Assembly: GCA_022457155.1 (NCBI GenBank)
Contig: JAJGOT010000945.1
Span: 1 to 64,000 of the forward strand
Length of the DNA stretch: 64,000 nt
Reading direction: 5' to 3'
Source of the DNA: Cladopsammia gracilis
Taxonomy: Eukaryota; Cnidaria; Anthozoa; Scleractinia; Dendrophylliidae
Part shown: one piece after another, positions 46,854 through 55,600 of the stretch
Position numbering within the stretch: the first letter of the stretch is position 1
Layout: each line of letters opens with the position of its first letter
The notes under the pieces: model-generated
Databases searched by the model: none
Told to the model about the DNA's origin: nothing
Seen by the model: the letters and a program-made list of their open reading frames with translations, nothing else
Position numbers and translations under genes: made by a program

Positions 46854-49415
46854 ATTTGAGGCCAGTACGACGATTTTGAGATCTGGTGTGCTCAAAAGTG
46901 AGATTTTGCCAAAACTTTCTCCGCATGGCCCCAAACGTGCAATTTGTGCACTTTTAATAGAAATGCACTGTCTTCGCTTTTTGGTCATGATTTCAGGACA
47001 GTACGACGATTTTGAGATCCAGTGTGCTAAAAAGTGAGATTTTGCCAAAATTTGCTCCGCACGGCCCCAAACGTGCGTTTTGTGCACTTTTCATAGAAAA
47101 ACACTCTTTTCGCTTTTCGGCCATGATTTGAGGCCAGTACGTCGATTTTGAGCTGTGGTGTGCCAAAACTTGCTCCGCACGGCGCGAGACGTACGTTTTG
47201 TGCATTTTTCATAGAAATGCACTGTTTTCGCTTTTTGGCAATGATTTGAGACCAGAACGACGATTTTGAGATCTGGTGAGCTCAAAAGTGAGATTTTCCC
47301 AAAACGTGCTCCGCACGGCCCGAAACGTACGTTTTGTGCATTTTTCATAGAAATGCACTGTTTTCGCTTTTTGGCAATGATTTGAGGCCAGTACGACGAT
47401 TTTGAGATCTGGTGTGCTCAAAAGTGAGATTTTGCCAAAACTTTCTCCGCATGGCCCCAAACGTGCAATTTGTGCACTTTTAATAGAAATGCACTGTCTT
47501 CGCTTTTTGGTCATGATTTCAGGACAGTACGACGATTTTGAGATCCAGTGTGCTAAAAAGTGAGATTTTGCCAAAATTTGCTCCGCACGGCCCCAAACGT
47601 GCGTTTTGTGCACTTTTCATAGAAAAACTTTTCATAGAAAAGCTTTTCGGCCATGATTTGAGGCCAGTACGTCGATTTTGAGCTCTGGTGTGCCAAAACT
47701 TGCTCCGCACGGCGCGAGACGTACGTTTTGTGCATTTTTCATAGAAATGCACTGTTTTCGCTTTTTTGCGATGATTTGAAGTCAGGACGACGATTTTGAG
47801 ATCTGGTGAGCTCAAAAGTGAGATTTTGTCAAAACGTGCTCTGCACGGCCCGAAACGTACGTTTTGTGCATTTTTCATAGAAATGCACTGTTTTCGCTTT
47901 TTGGCAATGATTTGAGACCAGAACGACGATTTTGAGATCTGGTGAGCTCAAAAGTGAGATTTTCCCAAAACGTGCTCCGCACGGCCCGAAACGTACGTTT
48001 TGTGCACTTTTCATAGAAATGCACTGTTTTCGCTTTTTGGCAATGATTTGAGACCAGAACGACGATTTTGAGATCTGGTGAGCTCAAAAGTGAGATTTTC
48101 CCAAAACGTGCTCCGCACGGCCCGAAACGTACGTTTTGTGCATTTTTCATAGAAATGCACTGTTTTCGCTTTTTTGCGATGATTTGAGATCAGGACGACG
48201 ATTTTGAGATCTGGTGGGCTCAAAAGTGAGATTTTGGCAAAACTTGCTTCGCACGGTCCGAGACGGACGTTTTGTGCATTTTTCATAGAAATGCACTGTT
48301 TTCTCTTTTTTGCGATGATTTGAGGTCAGGACGACGATTTTGAGATCTGGTGAGCTCAAAAGTGAGAATTTGCCAAAACCTGCTCCGCACGGCCCAAAAC
48401 GTACGTTTTGTGCATTTTACATAGAAATGCACTGTTTTCGCTTTTTTGGGATGATTTGAGGTCAGGACGACGATTTTGAGATCTGGTGAGCTCAAAAGTG
48501 AGATTTTGCCAAAACGTGCTCCGCACGGCCTGAAACGTACGTTTTGTGCATTTTTCATAGAAATGCACTGTTTTCGCTTTTTTGCGATGATTTGAGACCA
48601 GCACGACGATTTTGAGATCTGGTGAGCTCAAAAGTGAGATTTTGCCAAAACTTGCTCCGCACGGTCCGAGACGGACGTTTTCTGCACTTTTCATAGAAAT
48701 GCACTGTTTTCCCTTTTTGGCGATGATTTGCGGTCAGGACGACGATTTTGAGATCTGGTGAGCTCAAAAGTGAGATTTTGCGAAAACTTGCTCCGCACGG
48801 TCCGAAACGGACGTTTTGTGCACTTTTCATAAAAAAATGCACTGTTTTCGCTTTTTTGCGATGATTTGAGACCAGTTCGACGATTTTGAGATCTGGTGAG
48901 CTCAACGGTGAGATTTTGCCCAAACTTGCTCCGCACGGCCCGAAACGTACGTTTTGTGCACTTTTCATAAAAAAATGCACTGTTTTCGCTTTTTTGCGAT
49001 GATTTGAGACCAGTTCGACGATTTTGAGATCTGGTGAGCTCAACGGTGAGATTTTGCCCAAACTTGCTCTGCACGGCCCGAAACGTACGTTTTGTGCACT
49101 TTTCATTAAAATGCACAGTTTTCGCTTTTTGGCGATGATTTGAGACCTGTTCGACGATTTTGAAATCTGGTTAGCTCAAAAGTGAGATTTTGCCAAAACA
49201 TACTCCGCACGGTCCGAAACGCACGTTTTGTGCGTTTTTCATAGAAATGCGCTGTTTCGCTTTTTGGCGATGATTTGAGGTCAGTACGACGATTTTGAGA
49301 TCTGGTGAGCTCAAAAGTGAGATTTTGCCAAAACTTGCGTTTTGTGAGTTTTTCGTAGAAGTGCACTGTTTTCGCTTTTTGCGATGATTTGAGGTCAGTT
49401 TTTTTTTCGGTTTTT
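46854..49415 (+). repeat. Satellite B array (136-bp monomer), expanded
   Basis: About nineteen monomers against about ten in the paralogous array at 18,919-20,246. A roughly 510-bp block (46,860-47,370) is repeated at 47,370-47,880 with a small internal rearrangement (CTTTTCATAGAAAAA duplicated near 47,620). A second block is repeated at 48,830-49,100. Expansion was therefore by multi-monomer duplication. Confidence 0.9.
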
Positions 49416-49715
49416 GAAGACTGAGATTGTGAAGAAAATATAATCATTGGAGGTGATTTTAACTGTCCTCTTGACTCTAAGCTGGATAAGAAAGGTGGCG
49501 TTATGGTACCTAGAAAAATGGTTATAGACAATATTGAATGTTTCCAAATTGAATTGGGCCGTGTTGACGTTTGGAGAATTAAAAATCCGCAATCTAGAAG
49601 TTACACTTGGAGCCAAAAATCTCCACCAATTTTCTGTCGTTTAGATTACTGGCTGATATCAAACAACTTACAGGATTTTGTAAATACAACCGATCATTCC
49701 AGCTATAAAAACTGA
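49416..49715 (+). pseudogene. LINE endonuclease C-terminal fragment, copy D
   Basis: Near-identical to 20,250-20,546, with the G-D-F-N block, SYTWSQ and RLDYWLIS, ending at the stop after SSYKN. Confidence 0.78.
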
Positions 49716-49782
49716 TCATGCAACAATTGAGTTGAATTGAACCGACTCCAATCAAAACTTAAAGGGGCCCGGCTTCTGGAAA

Positions 49783-50107
49783 ATGAACGTCTCTCTTCTT
49801 GAAGATCCTAATTATCTGGAAGAATTAAAACAAAATATTCCACTTTGGAAAACAACAGGAAGCGAGAATTTATCAAACAAAAGGTGCATCTGGGATTGGA
49901 TTAAGTATAATATTCGGAACCATGGTGTTTTGTTCTCGAAAAAGAAAGCCAAAGAACGATCTGCAATGGAAAAAAAACTTACAACAAGTATACGAGGAAG
50001 CAACTAAAAAATTCGAACGGGACCCCTCCGACTCTAACCTAAATACTCTAAATGAAGCAAAAGAAACTCTAGAAAGTTATTATGAGGAAAAAACAAGGGG
50101 TGTGTAA
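49783..50107 (+). pseudogene. LINE ORF2 linker, copy D
   Basis: Two overlapping frames equivalent to 20,614-20,938 (CIWDWIKYNIRNH, NLNTLNEAKETLESYYEEKT), with the same frameshift between them. Confidence 0.65.
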
Positions 50108-50511
50108 TTATTCGCGCAAGGGCACGATGGTACGAGCATGGCGAGAGAAGTGCAAAATACTTTCTAAATTTATGGAAGCGTAATCACGTCAAAAAACATA
50201 TAAGAAAACTATTAATAAGTGGTGCCATTACATCTGATCCTTTTGGGATACTGAACGAATAAAAACGTTTTCACCATAGCTTTTACCAATCAAACGTAAC
50301 AGATGAGGATAAAGAAAATGGAAATGAATTTTTTAATAATTTGAATATACCAAGATTATCAGAAGAACAAAAACAATCTTGTGAAGGAGAAATATTTTTT
50401 GAAGAAATTACAGCCATTGTTAACAGTTTTGAGAGTAACAAATCTTTTGGTAATGATGGAATACTAATAGAATTTTACAAACGTTGCTGAGAATTATTTT
50501 GTGATCCATTT

Positions 50512-51628
50512 ATGGAATGTGTGAGGGAGTGTTTCAACCACGGCGAAATGTCTAGCTCTCAAAGAAAAGCAATTATAACTCTTATAGAAAAGCAACATAA
50601 ATATCGAACTCTCATTGAAAATTGGAGGCCAATCTCTCTTATTAACGTGGATGCAAAAATAATTTCAAAAGTGATTGCTTTAAGATTAAAGAACGTTTTA
50701 CCGAATATCATACATCATAATCAAACAGGTTATGTTGAAGATCGCTATATTGGTGAGACTATTCGATCAATTTTCGATATAATGGCATTTACAGACAGTA
50801 AGAATATTCCAGGTATCTTGATTTTCATTGACTTTAAAAAAGCTTTCGACTCTTTAGAATGGCATTATCTTTTCAGTTGCCTTGAGGCGTTTAATTTTGG
50901 CCCCAATTTTATAAATTGGGTCAAAATGTTTTATACAAATATTCAAAGCTGTGTAATGAATAATGGAATGACATCAGACTATTTTACTTTAGAAGGTGGT
51001 GTGAGGCAGGGTGATCCCTTGTCCCCCTACCTCTTTATCTTAGCTGTTGAAAGCTTGGCAATCTCCATTCGTCAAAATGTTGATATCAAAGGAATTAAAA
51101 TAGGAAATTATGAAGCCAAGCTATTGCAATACGCAGACGATAGATACCACAGCAACCCTGTTTGATGCAAATTCTGCAAAAACGCTATTTGAAGAACTAG
51201 AAGTATTTAAGAACTTGTGTGGGTTGGAGATAAATAGTTCTAAAACAGAAGGAATGTGGATTGGTTCGCTTAAAAGAAAAGACGAAAAACCGTTTGGTAT
51301 TAAATGGCCAAATGAGCCCATTAAAGTTTTAGGAACCTTTTTTACACATGACCTATCATTATTTTACGAAAACAACTTTCAAGAGAAGGTTGACAGCATA
51401 AAGCAGCTGACAAATATATGGTCATCTAGAGGACTGTCCATTTATGGTAAAGTAACTATAATCAAATCATTACTTATTCCAAAACTAGTTTTTATATCTT
51501 CGGTTCTTTCACCTCCAAGTAAAATCATCAAACAAGTAGACAGCTTGATTTTCTCCTTTTTATGGAATGGAAAGGATAAAGTAACAAGGCTCTCTAAAAA
51601 TAAACAGTTTCGAAGACGGTGGCATTAA
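50512..51628 (+). pseudogene. LINE reverse transcriptase, copy D, broken at YADD
   Basis: Motifs as in copy B, including the same four-base GATA duplication immediately after the YADD codons (about 51,141), so the halves 50,512-51,165 and 51,110-51,628 are out of phase. It has private substitutions, for example G for R in the GVRQGDPLSP approach. Confidence 0.88.
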
Positions 51629-51630
51629 AA

Positions 51631-52731
51631 TGACAGATATTGAAAGCTTGGTCAAAGCTGTACGATTAGCTTGGCTAAAACGTATTATCAGTGATAACGA
51701 AAGTACGTGAAATTCTAATTGTTGCATCTCCTACTTAATGTTGGTGGTCTTTTGCTTTTTAAATGTAATTATGCAATTGACTATCTTTCAATTAACTCAG
51801 TTTTCTACAGAGAACTTTCAGAATGTTGGTTAGAATTTCGAAATCTCTTTTTAGCTAATAAAAAACGGCACTGTATAATTTGGAATAACAAAGATATAAG
51901 AATAGATGCAAAAACCAGTTTTTTATAAATCTTATTATGACTCGGTGATACGTATCATTAAAGATCTCTGGTTCAATCTCGACAATATAGAATCCTTTAA
52001 TGTAATTAATAACATAGTTGAGAAAGCTAATTTTCTTACCTGGACAGGTCTTAGGCGCGCAATTCCGTCTTCTTTGAAAATAATAGAGTACACTACCTTT
52101 ACAGATAATACTTATTTTATAAAGGGAAATGAGATTTTTGACATAGTGGAAAGGAAAACGAAAGACTATTATTCTTTAATAATATCAAATAAAGCACAAT
52201 TACCTAGTAATGCAAAGAATTTAAAACATGATTTTGGCTTATCTGACGAAGACTTAAAAATTGCTTACAACCTTCCCCACTTAACAGCACAGGAGCCTTA
52301 CGTTAAATCCTTTCAATATATACTTTACATCAATGCAAAACGTTTTAAAATTGGATATCTTCAGCATGACAAATGTACTTTCTGCAAGACTGAATAGGAA
52401 ACATTGTCACTTTCTCCTTTACCGTCGACACTCACATGTTGTGGAAAATGTTGAACAGTATTATTTAACAATAACAAAGGAATTTCACGGGTTGCGTTTA
52501 CGAGAGGTTATAATTGGAATAACGATGTCAAAATGTCCCTTGTTAAATTATCTGATATTAATTGGTAAATTGTATTTATGGGATTGCAGAAAGAAACAGG
52601 TACTTCCAAACATCGAAGGTTTCAAATTTATAGTAAGAATTAAATACCAAGTTCAAAAATATATTTACACTAAGAATAATGAACTAGAAACCTTTTATGA
52701 AAAATGGCCAAAAGACGTTTCCCCCCTTTAA
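51631..52731 (+). pseudogene. LINE ORF2 C-terminal region, copy D
   Basis: Fragmented frames from TDIESLVKAV to HDKCTFCKTE, where a TAG stop follows, then the terminal piece 52,333-52,731 in a shifted frame. The switch from copy B-like to copy A/C-like sequence falls near 52,390. Confidence 0.72.
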
Positions 52732-53006
52732 TTACGTTCGTGTGTATGTTTGTGTGTGTTTTTGTTTTATCTTAGGGTGTGTTCTGTAAAAAGCTGTCAA
52801 TTTCTCTTTTATCAACATAATTAAGCATTAATACAAGCCTCATTCAGCAATTGCGCGGCTGTGTTTGGCTGTAATGTATATAATCTGTGAAATCTTGACA
52901 ATTGTAAGTATGTCTGTTATGGCAGTTGTTTAGAATGTAATTTTTTTCTTTATAAGTAGTTCTTGGTAATTAAAGTAAAAATATTATAAGAATAATAATA
53001 AAAAAA

Positions 53007-53186
53007 CTGTTTTCGCTTTTTGGCGATGATTTGAGGCCAGTACGACGATTTTGAGATTCTGGTGTGCTCAAAAGTGAGATTTTGCCAAAACTTGCTCCGC
53101 ACGGCCCCAAACGTGCGTTTTGTGCACTTTTCATAGAAATGCACTGTTTTCGTTTTTTGGCGATGATTTGAGGCCAGTACGACGAC
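53007..53186 (+). repeat. Satellite B, about 1.3 monomers, cut by the Polinton insertion
   Basis: A normal satellite B monomer followed by a partial one that stops after CCAGTACGACGAC. In intact monomers this sequence continues TTTGAGATCTG. The break marks the left end of the Polinton. Confidence 0.9.
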
Positions 53187-53413
53187 AGTAAATTAGAAAG
53201 GCGGGTTCTACATCAAGCACAATTATTTCCATAGCACAAATACGCCCAAAATCATAGTTCATCAGCACAATTCCAACTTTTCAGCACAAACTAAATTTCA
53301 TTTCTTCTACTGGCAAAGCACAACTTCTGCTAACAAGCACAAACTCTCCAAATCCTCATCAACATAAATGAGTTCAAAATCTTCAAAGTTCATTTCCACA
53401 GGAAATGAAAAGT
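53187..53413. repeat. Polinton terminal region (candidate inverted repeat) with AGCACAA repeats
   Basis: This holds no gene. AGCACAA occurs six times, at 53,216, 53,233, 53,264, 53,283, 53,317 and 53,336, with start-to-start spacings of 17, 31, 19, 34 and 19. The partner inverted repeat, if present, lies beyond the window, so the inverted-repeat status is inferred from the family. The heptamers could bind a terminal protein, the integrase or a replication factor. Confidence 0.6.
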
Positions 53414-53596
53414 TCAGCACTTGCTGGAAGAAGCGATTAATTTTTCAATCAACTTTGTTTGTTTTCGCATATCTTCCGCAATCTCTTTCTCCAGATTGAC
53501 ATAGCTCTCCATCAGCAGGTCAATTGAGTCAATCTCATCGTCGGAATCACTCACATACATGATTTCTTTCTTTGCAGACATTTTATTTCCATTCAT
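53414..53596 (-). CDS. Small acidic/helical Polinton protein, function unknown
   Basis: A 60-aa frame whose ATG (53,594-53,596) overlaps the integrase TGA (53,593-53,595) as ATGA. It has an acidic patch (SDSDDEIDSID) followed by a probable amphipathic helix (LEKEIAEDMRKQTKLIEKLI) and a CxK end. It is not recognised. The ATGA overlap and its place as the most terminal gene support it being real, but it is short and could be spurious. An alternative start is the ATG at 53,579-53,581 (55 aa). Confidence 0.5.
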   Translation of the reverse strand: MNGNKMSAKKEIMYVSDSDDEIDSIDLLMESYVNLEKEIAEDMRKQTKLIEKLIASSSKC

Positions 53597-54810
53597 TCTT
53601 TTCCGCTTTCGCTCCCTTCGGTCGCTTCCCACTCAGTATCCACTGCAGATGAATCCAAATCGCGGAACTTGATTGGCCTCTTGATTTTGTCCTTCTTCTC
53701 CACTTTTTTCGTCGCTGGGAATTGTTTTTGTTTCGTTGCCTGCAGCTCTTCATCATAGAAACTCCCTTCAACTTTCTTCTCACTCTCTTTGTGTTCTTCA
53801 ATTTGCTTTTTCAATTCTTGCCCACTCAGTTTTTTCTTCTTTGACCTTGCATCATTTTCCTTCTTCAATCGATCAATTAATTCATTCAGCTCTTCCCGAT
53901 TCAGCTTCAATTTTTCAACTCGATATGTCACAGGTTTTGTTTCCAACACCTCAGAAATCACGAAAACTCTTCGCGACCAATTCGGGGTGAAACCTTTGGC
54001 ATAGCCCATTCTCTTGTATTTCATTAATCTGACTCGTTCGCCAACTTTGAATTTCACATGAAACTTTTTCATCAATTCATCTGGATAAAGATTCGCGAAA
54101 ACTTCTCTTTCCCTGCGTTTGACACTAGCAGCTCTGGGAGTCATGCCAATGCTGCTGTGCTTGCTTTTGTTATAATCATCCACAATTGGTTGCAGCACAT
54201 CAATCCATCTTTCAGTATTTCTTGCTGTGAAAAACTTCCAGATTCTTTCCTTCAAAGTTCTGATGAATCTTTCAGCTACACTTGCCTTCTCTTTTGTTTT
54301 GGTCTGATAGATCTCAATCCCTTCTTTTTTCAACATTTTCGCAAAATCTCCCATGAATTCTTTTCCTTCATCTGTCCACAATTTTTTGGGCTTTCTTCCT
54401 CTTTCTTCCAGAATCTCTTGAAATGCCAGACTGACATCATGCGCTTTGGCACCCACAATGCCTTTTGCCCATGCGAATTTGGAGAAGACATCGAGAACCA
54501 CTAGAATGTTGTTGAATCCATCGTTTTCATCTTCAGAGTTTGCCATTGATGCCAAATCTGCGGTCCAAATTTCATCAACTCCAAACACCATGACTCGCCG
54601 TTTTTCAAAATGTCTTCTGACTGGCTTGTGCAATTCGAGATTTCGAGTCCAGTCTTCCCTCGAAATCTCAGCTAGTTTCCCTCCATCCCCATCCCCAATT
54701 TCTGTTTGGTATTTATCACAAATGTTGCCAATGCATGGCCCCACTGTCTTTCTGCCCAGGGAATGGCATCCAAGGCAGCCACCATTTTCCGATCTGCTTT
54801 GTTCTTGCAT
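53593..54810 (-). CDS. Polinton retroviral-type (DDE) integrase
   Basis: 405 aa from the ATG at 54,810. It catalyses integration of the linear element into host DNA. The catalytic triad is D85 (IWTADLAS), D147 (LWTDEG) and E180 (SVAERFIRTLKERIW), with 32 residues between the last two. HKPVRRHFEKRRV precedes the core, as in Polinton integrases. An SH3/chromo-like C-terminal domain is at about 253-300 (VGERVRLMK, YAKGFTPNWSRRVFVI), followed by a long Lys/Glu-rich tail. The first about 46 codons overlap the end of the PLA2 frame, so the start is uncertain; the next in-frame ATG (codon 74) would cut into the core. No N-terminal zinc-finger (HHCC) domain is obvious in this frame. Confidence 0.93.
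   Translation of the reverse strand: MQEQSRSENGGCLGCHSLGRKTVGPCIGNICDKYQTEIGDGDGGKLAEISREDWTRNLELHKPVRRHFEKRRVMVFGVDEIWTADLASMANSEDENDGFNNILVVLDVFSKFAWAKGIVGAKAHDVSLAFQEILEERGRKPKKLWTDEGKEFMGDFAKMLKKEGIEIYQTKTKEKASVAERFIRTLKERIWKFFTARNTERWIDVLQPIVDDYNKSKHSSIGMTPRAASVKRREREVFANLYPDELMKKFHVKFKVGERVRLMKYKRMGYAKGFTPNWSRRVFVISEVLETKPVTYRVEKLKLNREELNELIDRLKKENDARSKKKKLSGQELKKQIEEHKESEKKVEGSFYDEELQATKQKQFPATKKVEKKDKIKRPIKFRDLDSSAVDTEWEATEGSESGKE
53603..53630 (-). repeat. GC-rich interspersed element, copy 1
   Basis: Plus strand CGCTCCCTTCGGTCGCTTCC at the integrase 3' end; on the coding strand it is read as ATEGSES. Confidence 0.65.
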
Positions 54811-54875
54811 TTTCGATCATCTTTGCAGATTGAATAATCCACATCATGCTGCATTGCCACTGCATCTGTTTTTTC
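54672..54875 (-). pseudogene. C-terminal part of PLA2-type minor virion protein (shifted frame)
   Basis: This continues the phospholipase A2-like domain begun in the frame at 54,844-55,410. It has the catalytic block TDAVAMQHDVDYSIC (H-D pair), then KNKADRKMVAALDAIPW, and ends at 54,672. It is +1 relative to the preceding frame; the two meet around a run of six A on the coding strand (T6 at 54,869-54,874). Known relatives have the calcium loop and the HD motif in one polypeptide. A one-base indel, a sequencing error or slippage at the A-run would each explain this. It overlaps the 5' end of the integrase. Confidence 0.7.
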
Positions 54876-55410
54876 CTGTGGGCTGCTGCATGATTTGCAA
54901 AATTTTTCCATTTTTGTCAAACTTCACCTGCTCATGCAATGGATTCCAAGGCCCTGTGTAGTTGTGTCCGGGGAAAGTGAATCCACCTTTGGGTCTGGGA
55001 AGATAGCCAGTCATTTTGTGAAGGTCCAATGCCCCACCATCCAGGTCTTTTCGATTTGTTTTATAATTTCTCTTAGGCCTCACTGCAACACTCAACTGAT
55101 TGAACATATTGGAAGCTGTTTGCTCTAAGAATGGTTTTGACTTGTCCAATGCAAAACTCACGGCTTTCTTTTGTATTTTTGGATTTCGCATCATTTCACT
55201 CACGCCAAATCGTCCCATTTCAACTGCCTTCTTCCCCAGCCAGGGAATGGCATGCGCAACTCCTGTCATTGCAAGTTCACCCAAACTGCCCCCACCACTC
55301 CCTTCGGTCATTCCGCGGCTCACTTGCTTCTTCTTCGCTTTTCCTTCGCTTCGCTCAGTTTCGTTCAGTTTCACTCGTTCGCCCCCATCTTGTGAGGGCA
55401 AATTCAGTTT
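54844..55410 (-). CDS. PLA2-type minor virion protein, N-terminal and calcium-loop part
   Basis: This frame has no upstream ATG. It is entered either by -1 slippage from the zinc-ribbon gene at GGGAAAC (55,407-55,413) or from the internal ATG at 55,309-55,311. It contains a Gly-rich segment (GSGGGSLGELA), a hydrophobic amphipathic stretch around GVAHAIPWLGKKAVEM, basic residues, and a phospholipase A2 calcium loop (PGHNYTGPWNPL). Polintons and parvoviruses carry PLA2 domains in minor virion proteins, thought to help breach endosomal membranes. The catalytic HD motif lies in the +1 frame (54,672-54,875), and this frame stops at 54,844 before it. LDGGA at about 55,030 fits an adenain cleavage site. 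Confidence 0.75.
   Translation of the reverse strand, partial: KLNLPSQDGGERVKLNETERSEGKAKKKQVSRGMTEGSGGGSLGELAMTGVAHAIPWLGKKAVEMGRFGVSEMMRNPKIQKKAVSFALDKSKPFLEQTASNMFNQLSVAVRPKRNYKTNRKDLDGGALDLHKMTGYLPRPKGGFTFPGHNYTGPWNPLHEQVKFDKNGKILQIMQQPTGKNRCSGNAA
55297..55380 (-). repeat. GC-rich interspersed element, copy 2 (extended)
   Basis: Plus strand has CTCCCTTCGGTCATTCCGCG and then CTTCGCTTCGCTCAGTTTCG at the 5' end of the PLA2-type frame; the coding strand reads MTEGSGGG and ETERSEGKAK. Confidence 0.55.
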
Positions 55411-55559
55411 CCCATCTCACTTTTCTTGATGATTGTTGTTTTCTTACCACCACAAATTGCACAGATGGACGATCTCATTGCTGCACCATTTTTTGCATAA
55501 AATGTCTTGATTGGCTGAACATCTGTTTTTTTCTTATCTTTCACGCAATATGATTTCAT
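55404..55559 (-). CDS. Small zinc-ribbon protein (DUF5679-like)
   Basis: 51 aa from the ATG at 55,557-55,559. It begins SYCVKDKKKTD, then TFYAKNGAAMRSSICAICGGKKT. This is the Polinton/adintovirus zinc-ribbon family, usually YCVKCRKKT...KNGR...C.VCG.KK. It has C5, C33 and C36, but the usual second cysteine is Asp8. In related elements this segment is the N-terminus of the PLA2-type virion protein. Here its TGA directly follows a GGGAAAC heptamer whose -1 frame opens into that protein. It lies 41 bp downstream of the protease gene. Confidence 0.75.
   Translation of the reverse strand: MKSYCVKDKKKTDVQPIKTFYAKNGAAMRSSICAICGGKKTTIIKKSEMGN
55407..55413 (-). promoter_or_regulatory. Candidate -1 ribosomal frameshift site GGGAAAC
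   Basis: On the coding strand, heptamer G_GGA_AAC is in the zinc-ribbon zero frame and is followed immediately by its TGA (55,404-55,406). A -1 slip reads GGG AAA CTG and enters the open frame of the PLA2-type protein. GGGAAAC is a known slippery sequence in retroviruses. No downstream pseudoknot was established. Confidence 0.5.
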
Positions 55560-55600
55560 TTTAGATGGAAATCATATTGTTGCCAGTCTGACTTCTCAAA

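Larger units (their letters stand above)
49416..53006 (+). mobile_element. LINE copy D, L1/Tx1-like, 5' truncated
   Basis: Paralogue of copy B, sharing its 5' breakpoint, full linker and the GATA insertion at YADD. Its 3' part (after about 52,390) instead resembles the tails of copies A and C (TAG after CKTE, GTGTGTATG stretch, A-rich tail). Copy D therefore looks like a recombinant or gene-converted hybrid. Confidence 0.87.

Noticed and set aside
54860..54880. A_AAA_AAC as a second programmed -1 frameshift in the PLA2 gene
   Set aside because: The heptamer is in phase, but -1 leads into a frame without the HD motif. The catalytic part needs a +1 change, so this motif does not explain the split.
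55131..55553. Plus-strand frames of 109-140 codons opposite the PLA2, zinc-ribbon and protease genes
   Set aside because: Antisense shadows with low-complexity Ser/Phe/Cys-rich translations. The minus strand carries recognised genes.
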